From: CAYVQE01 sp964633205
GTDB lineage: Bacteria; Myxococcota; B64-G9
DNA: 48,512 bases
NCBI GenBank assembly: GCA_964633205.1
Contig: CAZWFN010000034.1
Location: 1 to 48,512, forward strand
Direction of reading: 5' to 3'
In this document: positions 6,107 to 14,358 of the stretch, piece by piece
How the letters are laid out: each line of letters starts with the position of its first letter
Numbering within the stretch: position 1 is the first letter of the stretch
Made by a program: the position numbers and the translations under genes
Notes under the pieces: model-generated
Seen by the model: only the letters and a program-made list of their open reading frames with translations
Told to the model about the DNA's origin: nothing
The model's database searches: none

Positions 6107-8797
6107 ATGCGATCGAAAAGCCGCCGAGCACAGGCCGTCTCGATGGCCAATATATTGTTCATATTGATTTTTTTTTCCGGCTGCGCCGGAACCGTATCCG
6201 GCGACCAAGCCGGGGACGGAGGTCAGGACGGGCATCAGGACGGGGACGGAGTTTCGGACGTGGATGGCGTGGACGGGGACGGCGTGGACGGGTGCGTGGA
6301 CGGGGACGGAGGTCTGGACGGGGACGGAGGCTTGGCCGGGGACGGAGCTTCGGACGGGGACGGAGGTCCGGATGCCGACGGCGGCAGCCAGCCGCAGACC
6401 TGCTGGGATGCGCTGCCGCCGCTGGCGGACGAGGCCTTCTACGTCGCGCCCGACGGCGATGACGACGCGGCCGGCACGGCCGCCGCCCCCTTCGCCAGCC
6501 TGGCGCGTGCCCGCGATGCAGTGCGCCAGCGCCTGGCCGCCGCTGATCCGCCGGCCGGCGGGCTGGACGTGGTGCTGGCCGCCGGCGATTACCCGCTGCA
6601 GGCCACCTTCGAGCTGGACGAGCGCGACTCGGGCGCGGCCGAAGCGCCGGTGCGCTGGCGGGCCGCACCCGGCGCGCGGGTGGTGATCAGCGGGGCGCGG
6701 GCTCTGGAGCCGGGCTGGTTCGAGCCGCTGGCCGCCGCCGACCCGGCCCGCCAGCGGCTGGACCCGGCGGCCCGCGACGCCGTGCTGGCGGTCGACCTGG
6801 CCGCCCACGGCATCACCGACTGGGGCACGCTCAGCCGCCGCGGCGCCTGGCGCGGCAGCGGCCAGACCGCGCTGGAGCTGCTGATCGACGGTGAGCCCCA
6901 GCGGCTGGCCCGCTGGCCCAACCGCGGCCAGACCGACGCCGTCGACCCCGAGCAGGACGCGGTGGTGGCCGGCGACATCTTCGGCACCGGCACTGCCTTC
7001 AGCTACTTGGGCACCCAGGCCGCCGGCAACGCCGACGACGGCCTGCCCAACTACCAGGGCCGGGCCGACGGCCGCGACTGGTTTCTCTACCACTGCACCT
7101 GGGACTGGGGCGGGGCCAGCCACCGCTACTGGTGGATCAGCGCCGCCGACCCGCGCTCGGCCCCAGCCTGCTGGCCCGACGGCCAGACCGCCTGGGGCGG
7201 CTCCGGCAGCGACCCCATCCCGCTGCTCGACGTGCTGTTCGGCCAGGCGGCCGAGCCGGCTGCGGCCCGCAACCGGCCCGAGGATCACGCCCAGGACGGA
7301 TTCCTGCGCATTCCCGAGGTGTTTTCCGATACGGCCTTCCGCCTGCCGGGACAGCGTTACCAGGGCTGGGCGGCCGAGACCGACATCTGGGTCCAGGGGC
7401 TGTTCGGCAACTACTGGGCCGACGACTCGCTGGCGGCCAGCCTGGCCGGCGACGGCCGCGTCGAGCTGGCCGCCGAGCCGCACTACGGCATCGCGCGCGG
7501 CCAGCCCTTCTTCGCCTTCAACCTGTTGGCCGAGCTGGACGCGCCGGGCGAGTTCTATCTGGACCGCGACAGCGGGCGGCTCTTTCTGTGGCCGCCGGGC
7601 GCGCTGGCCGGCCGCCGGCTGCGGGCCTCGCTGCTGGCGGCGCCGCTGCTCGGCCTCGACGGCGTGCACCACGTGCATTTCGAGGGCCTGGAGTTCGAAT
7701 CGGGCCGCGGCCGGCAGGTCGCGGCCAGCGGCGTGCGGGGCGTGGTCTTCAGCCGCTGCCGCTTCATCGCCGCCGGCGGTGACGCGGTGTCGATCCGGGG
7801 TGCGGACAGCGGGCTGGCCTGCTGTCGGCTGCTGCATCCGGGTGGGCTGGGGCTGCGGCTGGAGGGCGGTCACCGCAGCGATCTGAGCCCGGGCGGCTGT
7901 TTCGTGCGCGACAGCGAGATCGCCCACTTCGGCCGCTGGGATCGCACCTACCACCCGGCCGTGTCCCTGGCCGGCTGCGGGCAGCTGGTCGAGCACAACC
8001 ACCTGCACCACGCGCCGCACGCGGCGGTGTTGTTCTCGGGCAACCGGCACCGCATCGAGGCCAACGCCATCGGCTGGGTGGTGCTGGAGAGCAACGACGC
8101 CGGGGCCATCTACGCCGGCCGCGACTGGGGCTGGCGGGGCACCCGCATCCACCACAATTGGATCCACGACCTGCGCAGCGTGTTCGGCGGCGCCCATGGG
8201 GTTTACCTGGACGACGCGGTCAGCGGCATGCGGGTCGACGGCAACCTGTTCAGCCACATCCATGGCCACGCCACCATGAGCGGCGGCGGCCGCGACAACC
8301 TGTTCGAGCACAACCTGATCGCCCATGCCACCGGTGCCGGCCACTACACCGACCGGCGGGCGCGCACCTGCAACTACGACTGGAACGGCGACCGGCCCGA
8401 CTCCTGGAACCTGCTCGGCCGGCTGCAGGCCGTCTACGAGGGCTACGACCGCGGCGCTGTGCTGGATCACCAGGCCGAGCCCTGGGCCTCGGCCTTCCCG
8501 GCCCTGGCCGTCATGCCCGACGACTGGGACGCCATCCAGGACTCTCACTGGCAGGATCCGGAGGGCTGCATCTTCGCCCGCAACCTGGTCTGGGAATGCG
8601 CCAGCACGATGGGCGAGGGCAGCTGGGGCGGCGCCGGGGCGCTGGACTGCTACGCCGACACCGGCGGCAACGTCGAAGGCCAGGACCCATTGTTCGTCGA
8701 CGAGGCCGGCGGCGACCTGAACCTGCAGCCCGACTCGCCGGCGCTGGCCATCCCCGGCTTCACGCCCATCCCCTTCGACACCATAGGCCCGCGTTAG
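6107..8797 (+). CDS. Large lipoprotein with Asp/Gly linker and right-handed beta-helix domain
   Basis: 896 residues; ATG 6107 follows AAGGGGG. The signal peptide ends in a lipobox (LIFFSGC, Cys about residue 26), so it is probably lipid-anchored. Residues about 33-95 are a low-complexity DGDG-rich linker. From about 110 the sequence FYVAPDGDDDAAGTAAAPFASLARARDAV is typical of the N-terminus of carbohydrate-active parallel beta-helix enzymes (DUF1565/GH141-like). The C-terminal half has N/H-rich beta-helix coils such as NHLHHAPHAAVLFSGNRHRI and HHNWIHDL. A surface polysaccharide-active role is plausible, but the substrate is unknown. The signal-peptide codons are unusually AT-rich, with a run of nine Ts near 6169. 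Confidence 0.85.
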   Translation: MRSKSRRAQAVSMANILFILIFFSGCAGTVSGDQAGDGGQDGHQDGDGVSDVDGVDGDGVDGCVDGDGGLDGDGGLAGDGASDGDGGPDADGGSQPQTCWDALPPLADEAFYVAPDGDDDAAGTAAAPFASLARARDAVRQRLAAADPPAGGLDVVLAAGDYPLQATFELDERDSGAAEAPVRWRAAPGARVVISGARALEPGWFEPLAAADPARQRLDPAARDAVLAVDLAAHGITDWGTLSRRGAWRGSGQTALELLIDGEPQRLARWPNRGQTDAVDPEQDAVVAGDIFGTGTAFSYLGTQAAGNADDGLPNYQGRADGRDWFLYHCTWDWGGASHRYWWISAADPRSAPACWPDGQTAWGGSGSDPIPLLDVLFGQAAEPAAARNRPEDHAQDGFLRIPEVFSDTAFRLPGQRYQGWAAETDIWVQGLFGNYWADDSLAASLAGDGRVELAAEPHYGIARGQPFFAFNLLAELDAPGEFYLDRDSGRLFLWPPGALAGRRLRASLLAAPLLGLDGVHHVHFEGLEFESGRGRQVAASGVRGVVFSRCRFIAAGGDAVSIRGADSGLACCRLLHPGGLGLRLEGGHRSDLSPGGCFVRDSEIAHFGRWDRTYHPAVSLAGCGQLVEHNHLHHAPHAAVLFSGNRHRIEANAIGWVVLESNDAGAIYAGRDWGWRGTRIHHNWIHDLRSVFGGAHGVYLDDAVSGMRVDGNLFSHIHGHATMSGGGRDNLFEHNLIAHATGAGHYTDRRARTCNYDWNGDRPDSWNLLGRLQAVYEGYDRGAVLDHQAEPWASAFPALAVMPDDWDAIQDSHWQDPEGCIFARNLVWECASTMGEGSWGGAGALDCYADTGGNVEGQDPLFVDEAGGDLNLQPDSPALAIPGFTPIPFDTIGPR
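6211..6378 (+). repeat. Short tandem GACGGGGACGGA-type repeats encoding the Asp/Gly linker
   Basis: Imperfect 6- to 18-base units built from gacggg, gacgga and gtggac are repeated across the region and stay in frame, encoding D-G-D-G runs. Linkers of this kind separate lipid anchors from surface domains in many deltaproteobacterial lipoproteins. Asp-rich segments of this type can bind calcium, but that is not shown here. Confidence 0.75.
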
Positions 8798-8830
8798 CCC
8801 CGGCCGAGCCCGCAGGGCGAGGATCGCTCC

Positions 8831-9970
8831 TCATGCCAGCCGCTTTCTGAACCGCAGGGCGCTGAAGAACAGGATCGCCACGCCGAAGCCGAGCAGGGCG
8901 GCGAAGTGCAGCCCCAAGTCGGCGAAGCCGGCCGCCTTGAGCAGGCAGGCGCGCATGATCTCGACGAAGTAGCGCATCGGATTGAGCCAGGTCAGCGGCC
9001 GGATCCAGTCGGGCATGTTCTCGATCGGCGTCATGAAACCCGACAGCAGCACCGCCGGCATGACGAAGAACATCACCCCCAGCACCGCCTGCTGCTGCGA
9101 GCGGGTCACCGCGGCGACGAAGATGCCCGCGCCCAGCGCGCTCATCAGGTACAGCACCGAGGCGGCGAACACCACCAGCAGCGAGCCGCGTATGGGCACG
9201 TCGAACAGCTCGGCGCCGACCACCAGCACCGCGGCCACGTCGATCAGCCCCAGCAGCGCGAAGGGCAGGCACTTGCCGGTCAGCAGCACCCCGGGCCGGA
9301 TGGGCGTGACCATGAGCTGCTCCATGGTGCCGGCCTCGCGCTCGCGGGCCAGGCCCATGGCGGTGACGATGGAGGTGACCACCACCAGGATCATGGCCAG
9401 CACCCCCGGCACCATGTACTTGGCCGAGGACAGGTCCGGGTTGTAGTAGACCCGCGGTTCGAGCCGCACGCCGGGCAGCGACAGCGACCGGCCCTGCAGC
9501 CCCGCGGCGCGTTCCAGCCGCCGCAAGGCCAGAGCCCTGGCCCGGGTCTGGAAGTACTGGCTGGCGCCGTTGGCGGCCACCCGGGCCCGGTTGGGGTCGG
9601 TGCCGTCGACCAGCACCTGCACCTGCACCGGCCGCCCGTGATCCAGGTCGCGGCCCAGCCCGGCCGGCAGCACCACCGCTACAGCGGCCCGGCCGTCGAC
9701 CAGCATGCGCTGGGCCCGCTCGGCGTCGCGCAGCTCGGCCACCCGCTGGAATGCGCGGCCGGCGGTCAGCCCGCGGGCCAGCTCGCGGCTGGCCGGGCTG
9801 CGGTCCTGGTCGACGACGGCGGTGGGGATGCGATCCACGTCCAGGTCGACCGCGTAGCCCAGCACCATCAGCTGGATCACCGGCGCCACCAGCAGCAACG
9901 CCGCGGTGCGCTTGTCGCGAAAGGCCTGGCGCAGCTCCTTGATCATCACCGCCATCAGCGAGGGCCACAT
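8831..9970 (-). CDS. ABC-2 type permease (YbhR/YbhS-like), last gene of exporter operon
   Basis: 379 residues; ATG 9970 with GAGAGGAGC 7 bases upstream. It starts with a cytoplasmic stretch MIKELRQAFRDKRTAALLL and a first membrane helix (APVIQLMVLGYAV). A large extracytoplasmic domain follows (VDQDRSPASRELARGL onward, about residues 45-170), then a C-terminal block of about five helices containing EREAGTMEQLMVTPIRP. This is the ABC2_membrane_3 layout of YbhS/YbhR permeases. It likely forms a heterodimer with the next permease. It converges with the beta-helix lipoprotein gene. Confidence 0.93.
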   Translation of the reverse strand: MWPSLMAVMIKELRQAFRDKRTAALLLVAPVIQLMVLGYAVDLDVDRIPTAVVDQDRSPASRELARGLTAGRAFQRVAELRDAERAQRMLVDGRAAVAVVLPAGLGRDLDHGRPVQVQVLVDGTDPNRARVAANGASQYFQTRARALALRRLERAAGLQGRSLSLPGVRLEPRVYYNPDLSSAKYMVPGVLAMILVVVTSIVTAMGLAREREAGTMEQLMVTPIRPGVLLTGKCLPFALLGLIDVAAVLVVGAELFDVPIRGSLLVVFAASVLYLMSALGAGIFVAAVTRSQQQAVLGVMFFVMPAVLLSGFMTPIENMPDWIRPLTWLNPMRYFVEIMRACLLKAAGFADLGLHFAALLGFGVAILFFSALRFRKRLA

Positions 9971-9983
9971 GGGCGCGCTCCTC

Positions 9984-11108
9984 TCAGTCCAGCCGCCGCC
10001 TGAAGCGCAGCGTCGACAGCAGCACCATGGCGGCGGCGAAGCCGGCCATGGCCAGCACCTGGGGCCAGAGCACGGCCAGCCCGTTGCCCTTCAGCAGCAC
10101 CCCGCGGATGACCTCGATGTAGTAGCGCGCCGGCACCAGCGTGCTGATGGCCTGCAGCGGCCAGGGCATGTTGTCGATCGGGAACATGAAGCCGGACAGC
10201 AGGATGGTGGGCAGAAAGGCCGTGATCATGCCGATCTGGGTCGAGACCAGCTGCGCCCGGGTCAGCACGCTGATCAACAAGCCCTGGCCCAGCATGCAGG
10301 CCAGAAAGAGCAGCGACACCGCGAACAAGGTCAGCAGCGAGCCGCGGATGGGCACCTCGAACAGCACCGCGCCCATGGTGACCACCAGCAGCACTTGCAC
10401 CAGTCCCAGCGCCAGGTAGGGCGCCAGCTTGCCCAGCACCACCTCCAGCCGGCCCACCGGGGTGGAGAACAGCTGCTCCATCGAGCCCTGCTCCCACTCG
10501 CGGGCCACGGTCAGGGCGGTCAGCAGCACGGCCATGATGGCCAGGATCATGGCGATCAGCCCGGGCACGATGAAGCGCGCCGAGCGCATGCCCGGGTTGA
10601 AGCGCGCCCGCACCCGGGCCTCGATGGGCGGCTCGGCGTCCAGGCCCGACTCGGCCGCCAGCCGCTGGCTGTGAGCCTGCACCGCCCCGGCGGCGTAGCC
10701 CATGGCGATGGAGGCGGTGTTGCCGTCGGCGCCGTCGAGCAGCAGCTGGGCCCGGCCCTGCTCGCGGCGCGCCAGCGCCCGGCCGTAGCCCCGTTCGATC
10801 ACCAGCGCCACCTTCAGCGCGCCGCGCCGGAAGCGCTGTTCGATCTGCTCGGGCGACCGCAGCCGCTCGGCCACCACGAAGGCCTGCGAGGCGGTCACCG
10901 CCTGGATCAGCCGCCGCGATGCCGGGCTGTCGTCGTGATCGAGCACGCCCAGGGCCAGCCGGTCCAGGTCGAAGGAGATGGCGTAGCCGAACAGCACCAG
11001 CAGCACCACCGGCATGCCCAGCGCCATGTAGATCACCTGCCGGTCGCGGGCGATGTGGGTGGCCTCCTTGAGGGCCATGGCCCAGCTGCGGCGCAGGAAA
11101 CCACCCAT
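9984..11108 (-). CDS. ABC-2 type permease (YbhS-like)
   Basis: 374 residues with the same architecture as its neighbour: N-terminal RDRQVIYMALGMPVVLLVLFGYAI, a large extracytoplasmic domain with LDHDDSPASRRLIQAV, and a C-terminal helix bundle with EWEQGSMEQLFSTPVGR. The EQGSMEQL coupling-helix motif is typical of the family. It begins 6 bases after the ATPase stop and ends 13 bases before the next permease start, so co-transcription is very likely. It forms the membrane channel of a drug or lipophilic-compound exporter of the YbhGFSR type. Confidence 0.93.
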   Translation of the reverse strand: MGGFLRRSWAMALKEATHIARDRQVIYMALGMPVVLLVLFGYAISFDLDRLALGVLDHDDSPASRRLIQAVTASQAFVVAERLRSPEQIEQRFRRGALKVALVIERGYGRALARREQGRAQLLLDGADGNTASIAMGYAAGAVQAHSQRLAAESGLDAEPPIEARVRARFNPGMRSARFIVPGLIAMILAIMAVLLTALTVAREWEQGSMEQLFSTPVGRLEVVLGKLAPYLALGLVQVLLVVTMGAVLFEVPIRGSLLTLFAVSLLFLACMLGQGLLISVLTRAQLVSTQIGMITAFLPTILLSGFMFPIDNMPWPLQAISTLVPARYYIEVIRGVLLKGNGLAVLWPQVLAMAGFAAAMVLLSTLRFRRRLD

Positions 11109-11114
11109 GGTGCG

Positions 11115-12065
11115 TCAAGCCTCCCCGGCCGCGGCCCGGCCGCCGGCGCCCACCACCCGCAGGAACACGTCCTCCAGGCTGGGCTCGACCGGCTCGGCCC
11201 AGGCCTCGGGTTGACCGGCCCGGCGCAGCCAGGACTGTAGCTCATCCGCGCCCGGCCCATCGGTTTCCAGCTCGACGTGCAGGCCGGCGCCGAAGGGCTC
11301 GACGGCCCGCACTCCGGCCCGCTCGCCCAGCTGCTCGACCGCGGCGCGAGCGGCGCCGCGGACCAGCACCAGCCGGCCCGGCACGTAGGCGACCTTGAGC
11401 CCGGCCGGGGTGTCGAGCGCGGCCAGCCGGCCGTCGACCATCAGGCCCACCCGGTCGCAGTACTCGGCCTCGTCCATGTAGTGGGTGGTGACGAACACGG
11501 TGGTCCCGCCGGCGGCCAGCTCGCGGATCAGGCGCCAGAAGTTGCGCCGCGACATCGGGTCGACGCCGGCGGTGGGCTCGTCCAGAAACAGGATCCGGGG
11601 CTGGTGCAGCAGGGCGCAGGCCAGCGCCAGCCGCTGGCGCCAGCCGGCCGGCAGGGCGCCGGTGATGGCCTCGGCCTGCTCGGCCAACTCGACCCGTTCC
11701 AGCAGCTGGTGCGCCCGGCGTTTGCGCCGCCGGCCCCACATGCCGAAGGCGCCGCCGAAGAACTCCAGGTTCTCGGCCACCTCGAGGTCGAGGTAGAGCG
11801 AGAACTTCTGCGACATGTAGCCGATGGCCCGCTTGACCGCTTCGGGTTCGGCCAGCACGTCCAACCCGGCCACCCGAGCGCTGCCGGCCGAGGGGGCCAG
11901 CAGGCCGCAAAGCATGCGGATGGTGGTCGACTTGCCGGCGCCGTTGGCGCCCAGGTAGCCGAAGATCTCGCCGCGGGCCACCGCGAAGCTCACCCGCTCG
12001 ACCGCGGTGAAGTCACCGAAGCGGCGCGTCAAATCATCGACCTGTATGGCCGGTTCATTCGCCAT
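11115..12065 (-). CDS. ABC transporter ATPase with degenerate signature motif
   Basis: 316 residues; ATG 12065 with GAGGAGG 7 bases upstream. Walker A is GANGAGKST, Walker B with the D-loop is RILFLDEPTAGVD, and the switch His is in VTTHYMDEAE. The usual LSGG signature is replaced by LPAGWRQRLALA, so one composite ATP site may be weakened. It pairs with the next ATPase, which keeps LSGG. Together they equal the two halves of E. coli YbhF, which is a fusion. It overlaps the upstream ATPase gene by 11 bases. Confidence 0.95.
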   Translation of the reverse strand: MANEPAIQVDDLTRRFGDFTAVERVSFAVARGEIFGYLGANGAGKSTTIRMLCGLLAPSAGSARVAGLDVLAEPEAVKRAIGYMSQKFSLYLDLEVAENLEFFGGAFGMWGRRRKRRAHQLLERVELAEQAEAITGALPAGWRQRLALACALLHQPRILFLDEPTAGVDPMSRRNFWRLIRELAAGGTTVFVTTHYMDEAEYCDRVGLMVDGRLAALDTPAGLKVAYVPGRLVLVRGAARAAVEQLGERAGVRAVEPFGAGLHVELETDGPGADELQSWLRRAGQPEAWAEPVEPSLEDVFLRVVGAGGRAAAGEA

Positions 12066-13008
12066 CGGCGGCCTCCTCGTCGGCCAGCCGGGCCAGAAAC
12101 AGGTCCTCGAAGTCGGGCCGGGTGGGCTCCAGCCGACCGCCCACCTCGGCCAGCGCCGCGCGCAACGGATCGACCGCGGCGCGGCGGACCACCACCCGGA
12201 TACGGTCGCCGGCCGGCGAGTAGCCCAGCACGCCGGGGCTGTCGTCGAGCAGCGGCTCGGCCCGGTCGCGCCCGCAGCCGATCACCCGCAGCGCCGCGTG
12301 TTCGAACTCGGCCAGCAGGGCGTCCGGCCGGCCCTCGACCAGCAGCCGGCCGCGGTGCATCAGACCCACCCGGTGGCAGCGGGCGGCCTCGTCCATGTAG
12401 GGCGTCGAGATCAACAAGGCCATGCCCTCGGCCACGAACTCGCCCAGCAGGGCCCACAGCTCGCGGCGGCTGACCGGGTCCACGCCGTTGGTCGGCTCGT
12501 CGAGCAGCAGCACCTGCGGCCGGTGCAGCAGGGCACAGGCCAGCGCCAGCTTCTTGTACATGCCGCCGCTGAGCGCGTCGGCCCGCCGGTCGCCGAAGCG
12601 GCCCAGCCGGGTGATGTCCAGCAGCCGCCGGTGGCGGCGGTCGAACTCGGCGCCGCGCAGGCCGAACAGCCGACCGAAGAAGCGCAGGTTCTCGTCCACC
12701 GTCAGGTCGCCATACAGGCTGTAGGCCTGGGGCATCAGGCCCAGCGCCCGGCGCACGGGCTTGAGCTGGGTGATGGGATCCAACCCCAACACCCGGGCGC
12801 TGCCGGCGTCCGGGGCCAGCAGCCCGGCCAGCAGCCGGATCAGGGTGGTCTTGCCGGCGCCGTCCGGGCCCACCAGGCCGTACAGCTCGCCGGGATCGAG
12901 CGCCAACTCGACGCCGGCCACCGCGGCCAACTCACCGAAGCGCCGTTGAAGCCCGCGGGCCTGGAGCGCGGGAGCCGAGGTGTCGGTTGCTTCGGCGGCG
13001 CCGCTCAT
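12055..13008 (-). CDS. ABC transporter ATPase
   Basis: 317 residues from ATG 13008, with AGAGGA 6 bases upstream; the frame extends further upstream but the added residues look non-coding. Walker A is GPDGAGKTT, the signature LSGGMYKKLALA is intact, and Walker B is VLLLDEPTNGVDP. It is most like the N-terminal half of YbhF. The start lies one base from the end of the HlyD-type gene, and its stop overlaps the second ATPase start. It powers the exporter formed with the two ABC-2 permeases. Confidence 0.95.
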   Translation of the reverse strand: MSGAAEATDTSAPALQARGLQRRFGELAAVAGVELALDPGELYGLVGPDGAGKTTLIRLLAGLLAPDAGSARVLGLDPITQLKPVRRALGLMPQAYSLYGDLTVDENLRFFGRLFGLRGAEFDRRHRRLLDITRLGRFGDRRADALSGGMYKKLALACALLHRPQVLLLDEPTNGVDPVSRRELWALLGEFVAEGMALLISTPYMDEAARCHRVGLMHRGRLLVEGRPDALLAEFEHAALRVIGCGRDRAEPLLDDSPGVLGYSPAGDRIRVVVRRAAVDPLRAALAEVGGRLEPTRPDFEDLFLARLADEEAADGE

Positions 13009-13009
13009 A

Positions 13010-14068
13010 TCAGTCCTCTTCGGCCGGGGCGCTGCCGTCGATCGAGACCACGACCGGCATGCCGGGCCGCAGGGCGTGATCTGGATTGGGCACGGTGATC
13101 TCGACCGCGTAGACCAGCCGGTCGCGGTCCTCGCGGGTCTGGACATTGCGCGGGGTGAACTCGGCCTCGGCGGCCACGTGGCGGATGGTGCCAGCGAAGC
13201 TGCGCTCGGGGTAGGCGTCGACCCGCACCGTGACCACCTTGCCCGGCGCGGCCGCGGCCAGCTCGTCGTTGGGCAAGAAGAAGGTGGCCCGGGCCTCGTC
13301 CAGATCGATCGTGGTCAACAGCGCGGCGCCGGGCAGCACCGCCTCGCCCGGCTCGTGGTTGCGCCGCAGCACCACCCCGGCCCGCGGCGCCTCCAGCTCG
13401 CACTCGGCCGCGTTGGCCTCGGCCCGCATCACCGCCGCCCGGGCCACCTGCACCTGGCCGCGGGCGGCCAGCACCTTGGCCTCGGCCACCTGGGCCTGGC
13501 CCTGGGCGGCCAGGGCCTGCTGCCGGCTGGCCAGCCGGTTGGCGCGCAGGGCGGCGATCTGGTGGGCCAGGTTCTCGACCTGGGTCTGGGCGCGGTCCAG
13601 CCGCGACTCGCTGATGGCGCCGGCCCGGCGCATGGCGGCCACCCGCTCGGCCTCGCGCACGGCGTTGTCCTTGCCGGCGCGCATCGACTCGACCCGGGCC
13701 GCAGCCGCCTCGACCGCCTGGCGGGCGGCGCGCGAGTTGCGCCGGGCCGCATCGGCGCCGGCCTCGGCCGCCTGCAGCGAGGCCTCGGCCGCAGCCTGCT
13801 GGGCCCGGGCCTGGTTGAGCGCGGCCCGCGGCTCGGAGCAATCCAGCAGCACCAGCGCCTGACCGGCGGCCACCCGGTCGCCCTCCTGGGCCCGGATCTC
13901 GAGGATGCGTGCCGGCAGGCGGGAGACCACATCCACCGCGACCCCCTCGATGACGCCGGTGCCCCCGGCCGGGGCGCGCTGGTCGGCGGTCTGGGCCTCG
14001 AGCTGGAAGTACAGCGCCACGCCCAGCCCGGCGCTCAGCACGACGATGATGATGACGATGCGCTTCAT
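13010..14068 (-). CDS. HlyD/YbhG-type periplasmic adaptor protein
   Basis: 352 residues from ATG 14068, preceded by GAGGGAGAG; upstream in-frame codons look non-coding. The N-terminal membrane anchor is MKRIVIIIVVLSAGLGVALYFQ. A first lipoyl half (GVIEGVAVDVVSRLPARILEI) is followed by a long Ala/Glu/Arg-rich coiled coil (about residues 85-220), the second lipoyl half (ELEAPRAGVVLRRNHEPGEAV), and a beta-barrel region. This is the layout of YbhG. It bridges inner-membrane exporters to the outer envelope. It is the first gene of the five-gene operon. Confidence 0.95.
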   Translation of the reverse strand: MKRIVIIIVVLSAGLGVALYFQLEAQTADQRAPAGGTGVIEGVAVDVVSRLPARILEIRAQEGDRVAAGQALVLLDCSEPRAALNQARAQQAAAEASLQAAEAGADAARRNSRAARQAVEAAAARVESMRAGKDNAVREAERVAAMRRAGAISESRLDRAQTQVENLAHQIAALRANRLASRQQALAAQGQAQVAEAKVLAARGQVQVARAAVMRAEANAAECELEAPRAGVVLRRNHEPGEAVLPGAALLTTIDLDEARATFFLPNDELAAAAPGKVVTVRVDAYPERSFAGTIRHVAAEAEFTPRNVQTREDRDRLVYAVEITVPNPDHALRPGMPVVVSIDGSAPAEED

Positions 14069-14195
14069 GGCTCTCCCTCGCGGCCGTGTTCGACACCCGG
14101 CTCCGCTGCATTTCGCGTGCCATGGTAGCGCGGACATTGGGCACGCATTTCGCATCGAAAGGCGGATCGGAGAGGAGTCGCCATGGCTGCCGAAA

Positions 14196-14224
14196 TTGAA
14201 TTCGCTCGTTCTTTTCGCTTTATT
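14196..14224 (+). promoter_or_regulatory. Candidate sigma70 promoter for the two-component operon
   Basis: TTGAAT (14196-14201) and TTTATT (14219-14224) are separated by exactly 17 bases, within an AT-rich patch of an otherwise GC-rich 290-base gap between divergent operons. Each hexamer matches the consensus at four of six positions. It would leave a leader of about 130 bases before the kinase ATG. Confidence 0.4.
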
Positions 14225-14358
14225 GAGGGCGTGCCGGGCCTGCGGCGGCCGCGGCGGCGGTCCGCGGCCAGGGTGGCAACTGTACGGAAATCCGACACCC
14301 CCTGTCGGCGTCCCGCCGCCAGCGGCTGTCGGCGGCAGGTCGGCTCCGGGAGGTGTTC

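Noticed and set aside
6059..8548. A long minus-strand frame opposite the beta-helix lipoprotein
   Set aside because: Its Val/Ala-rich translation and Ser-Val-Pro repeats come from the reverse of the DG-coding repeats. The plus-strand protein has a lipobox and recognised domain features.
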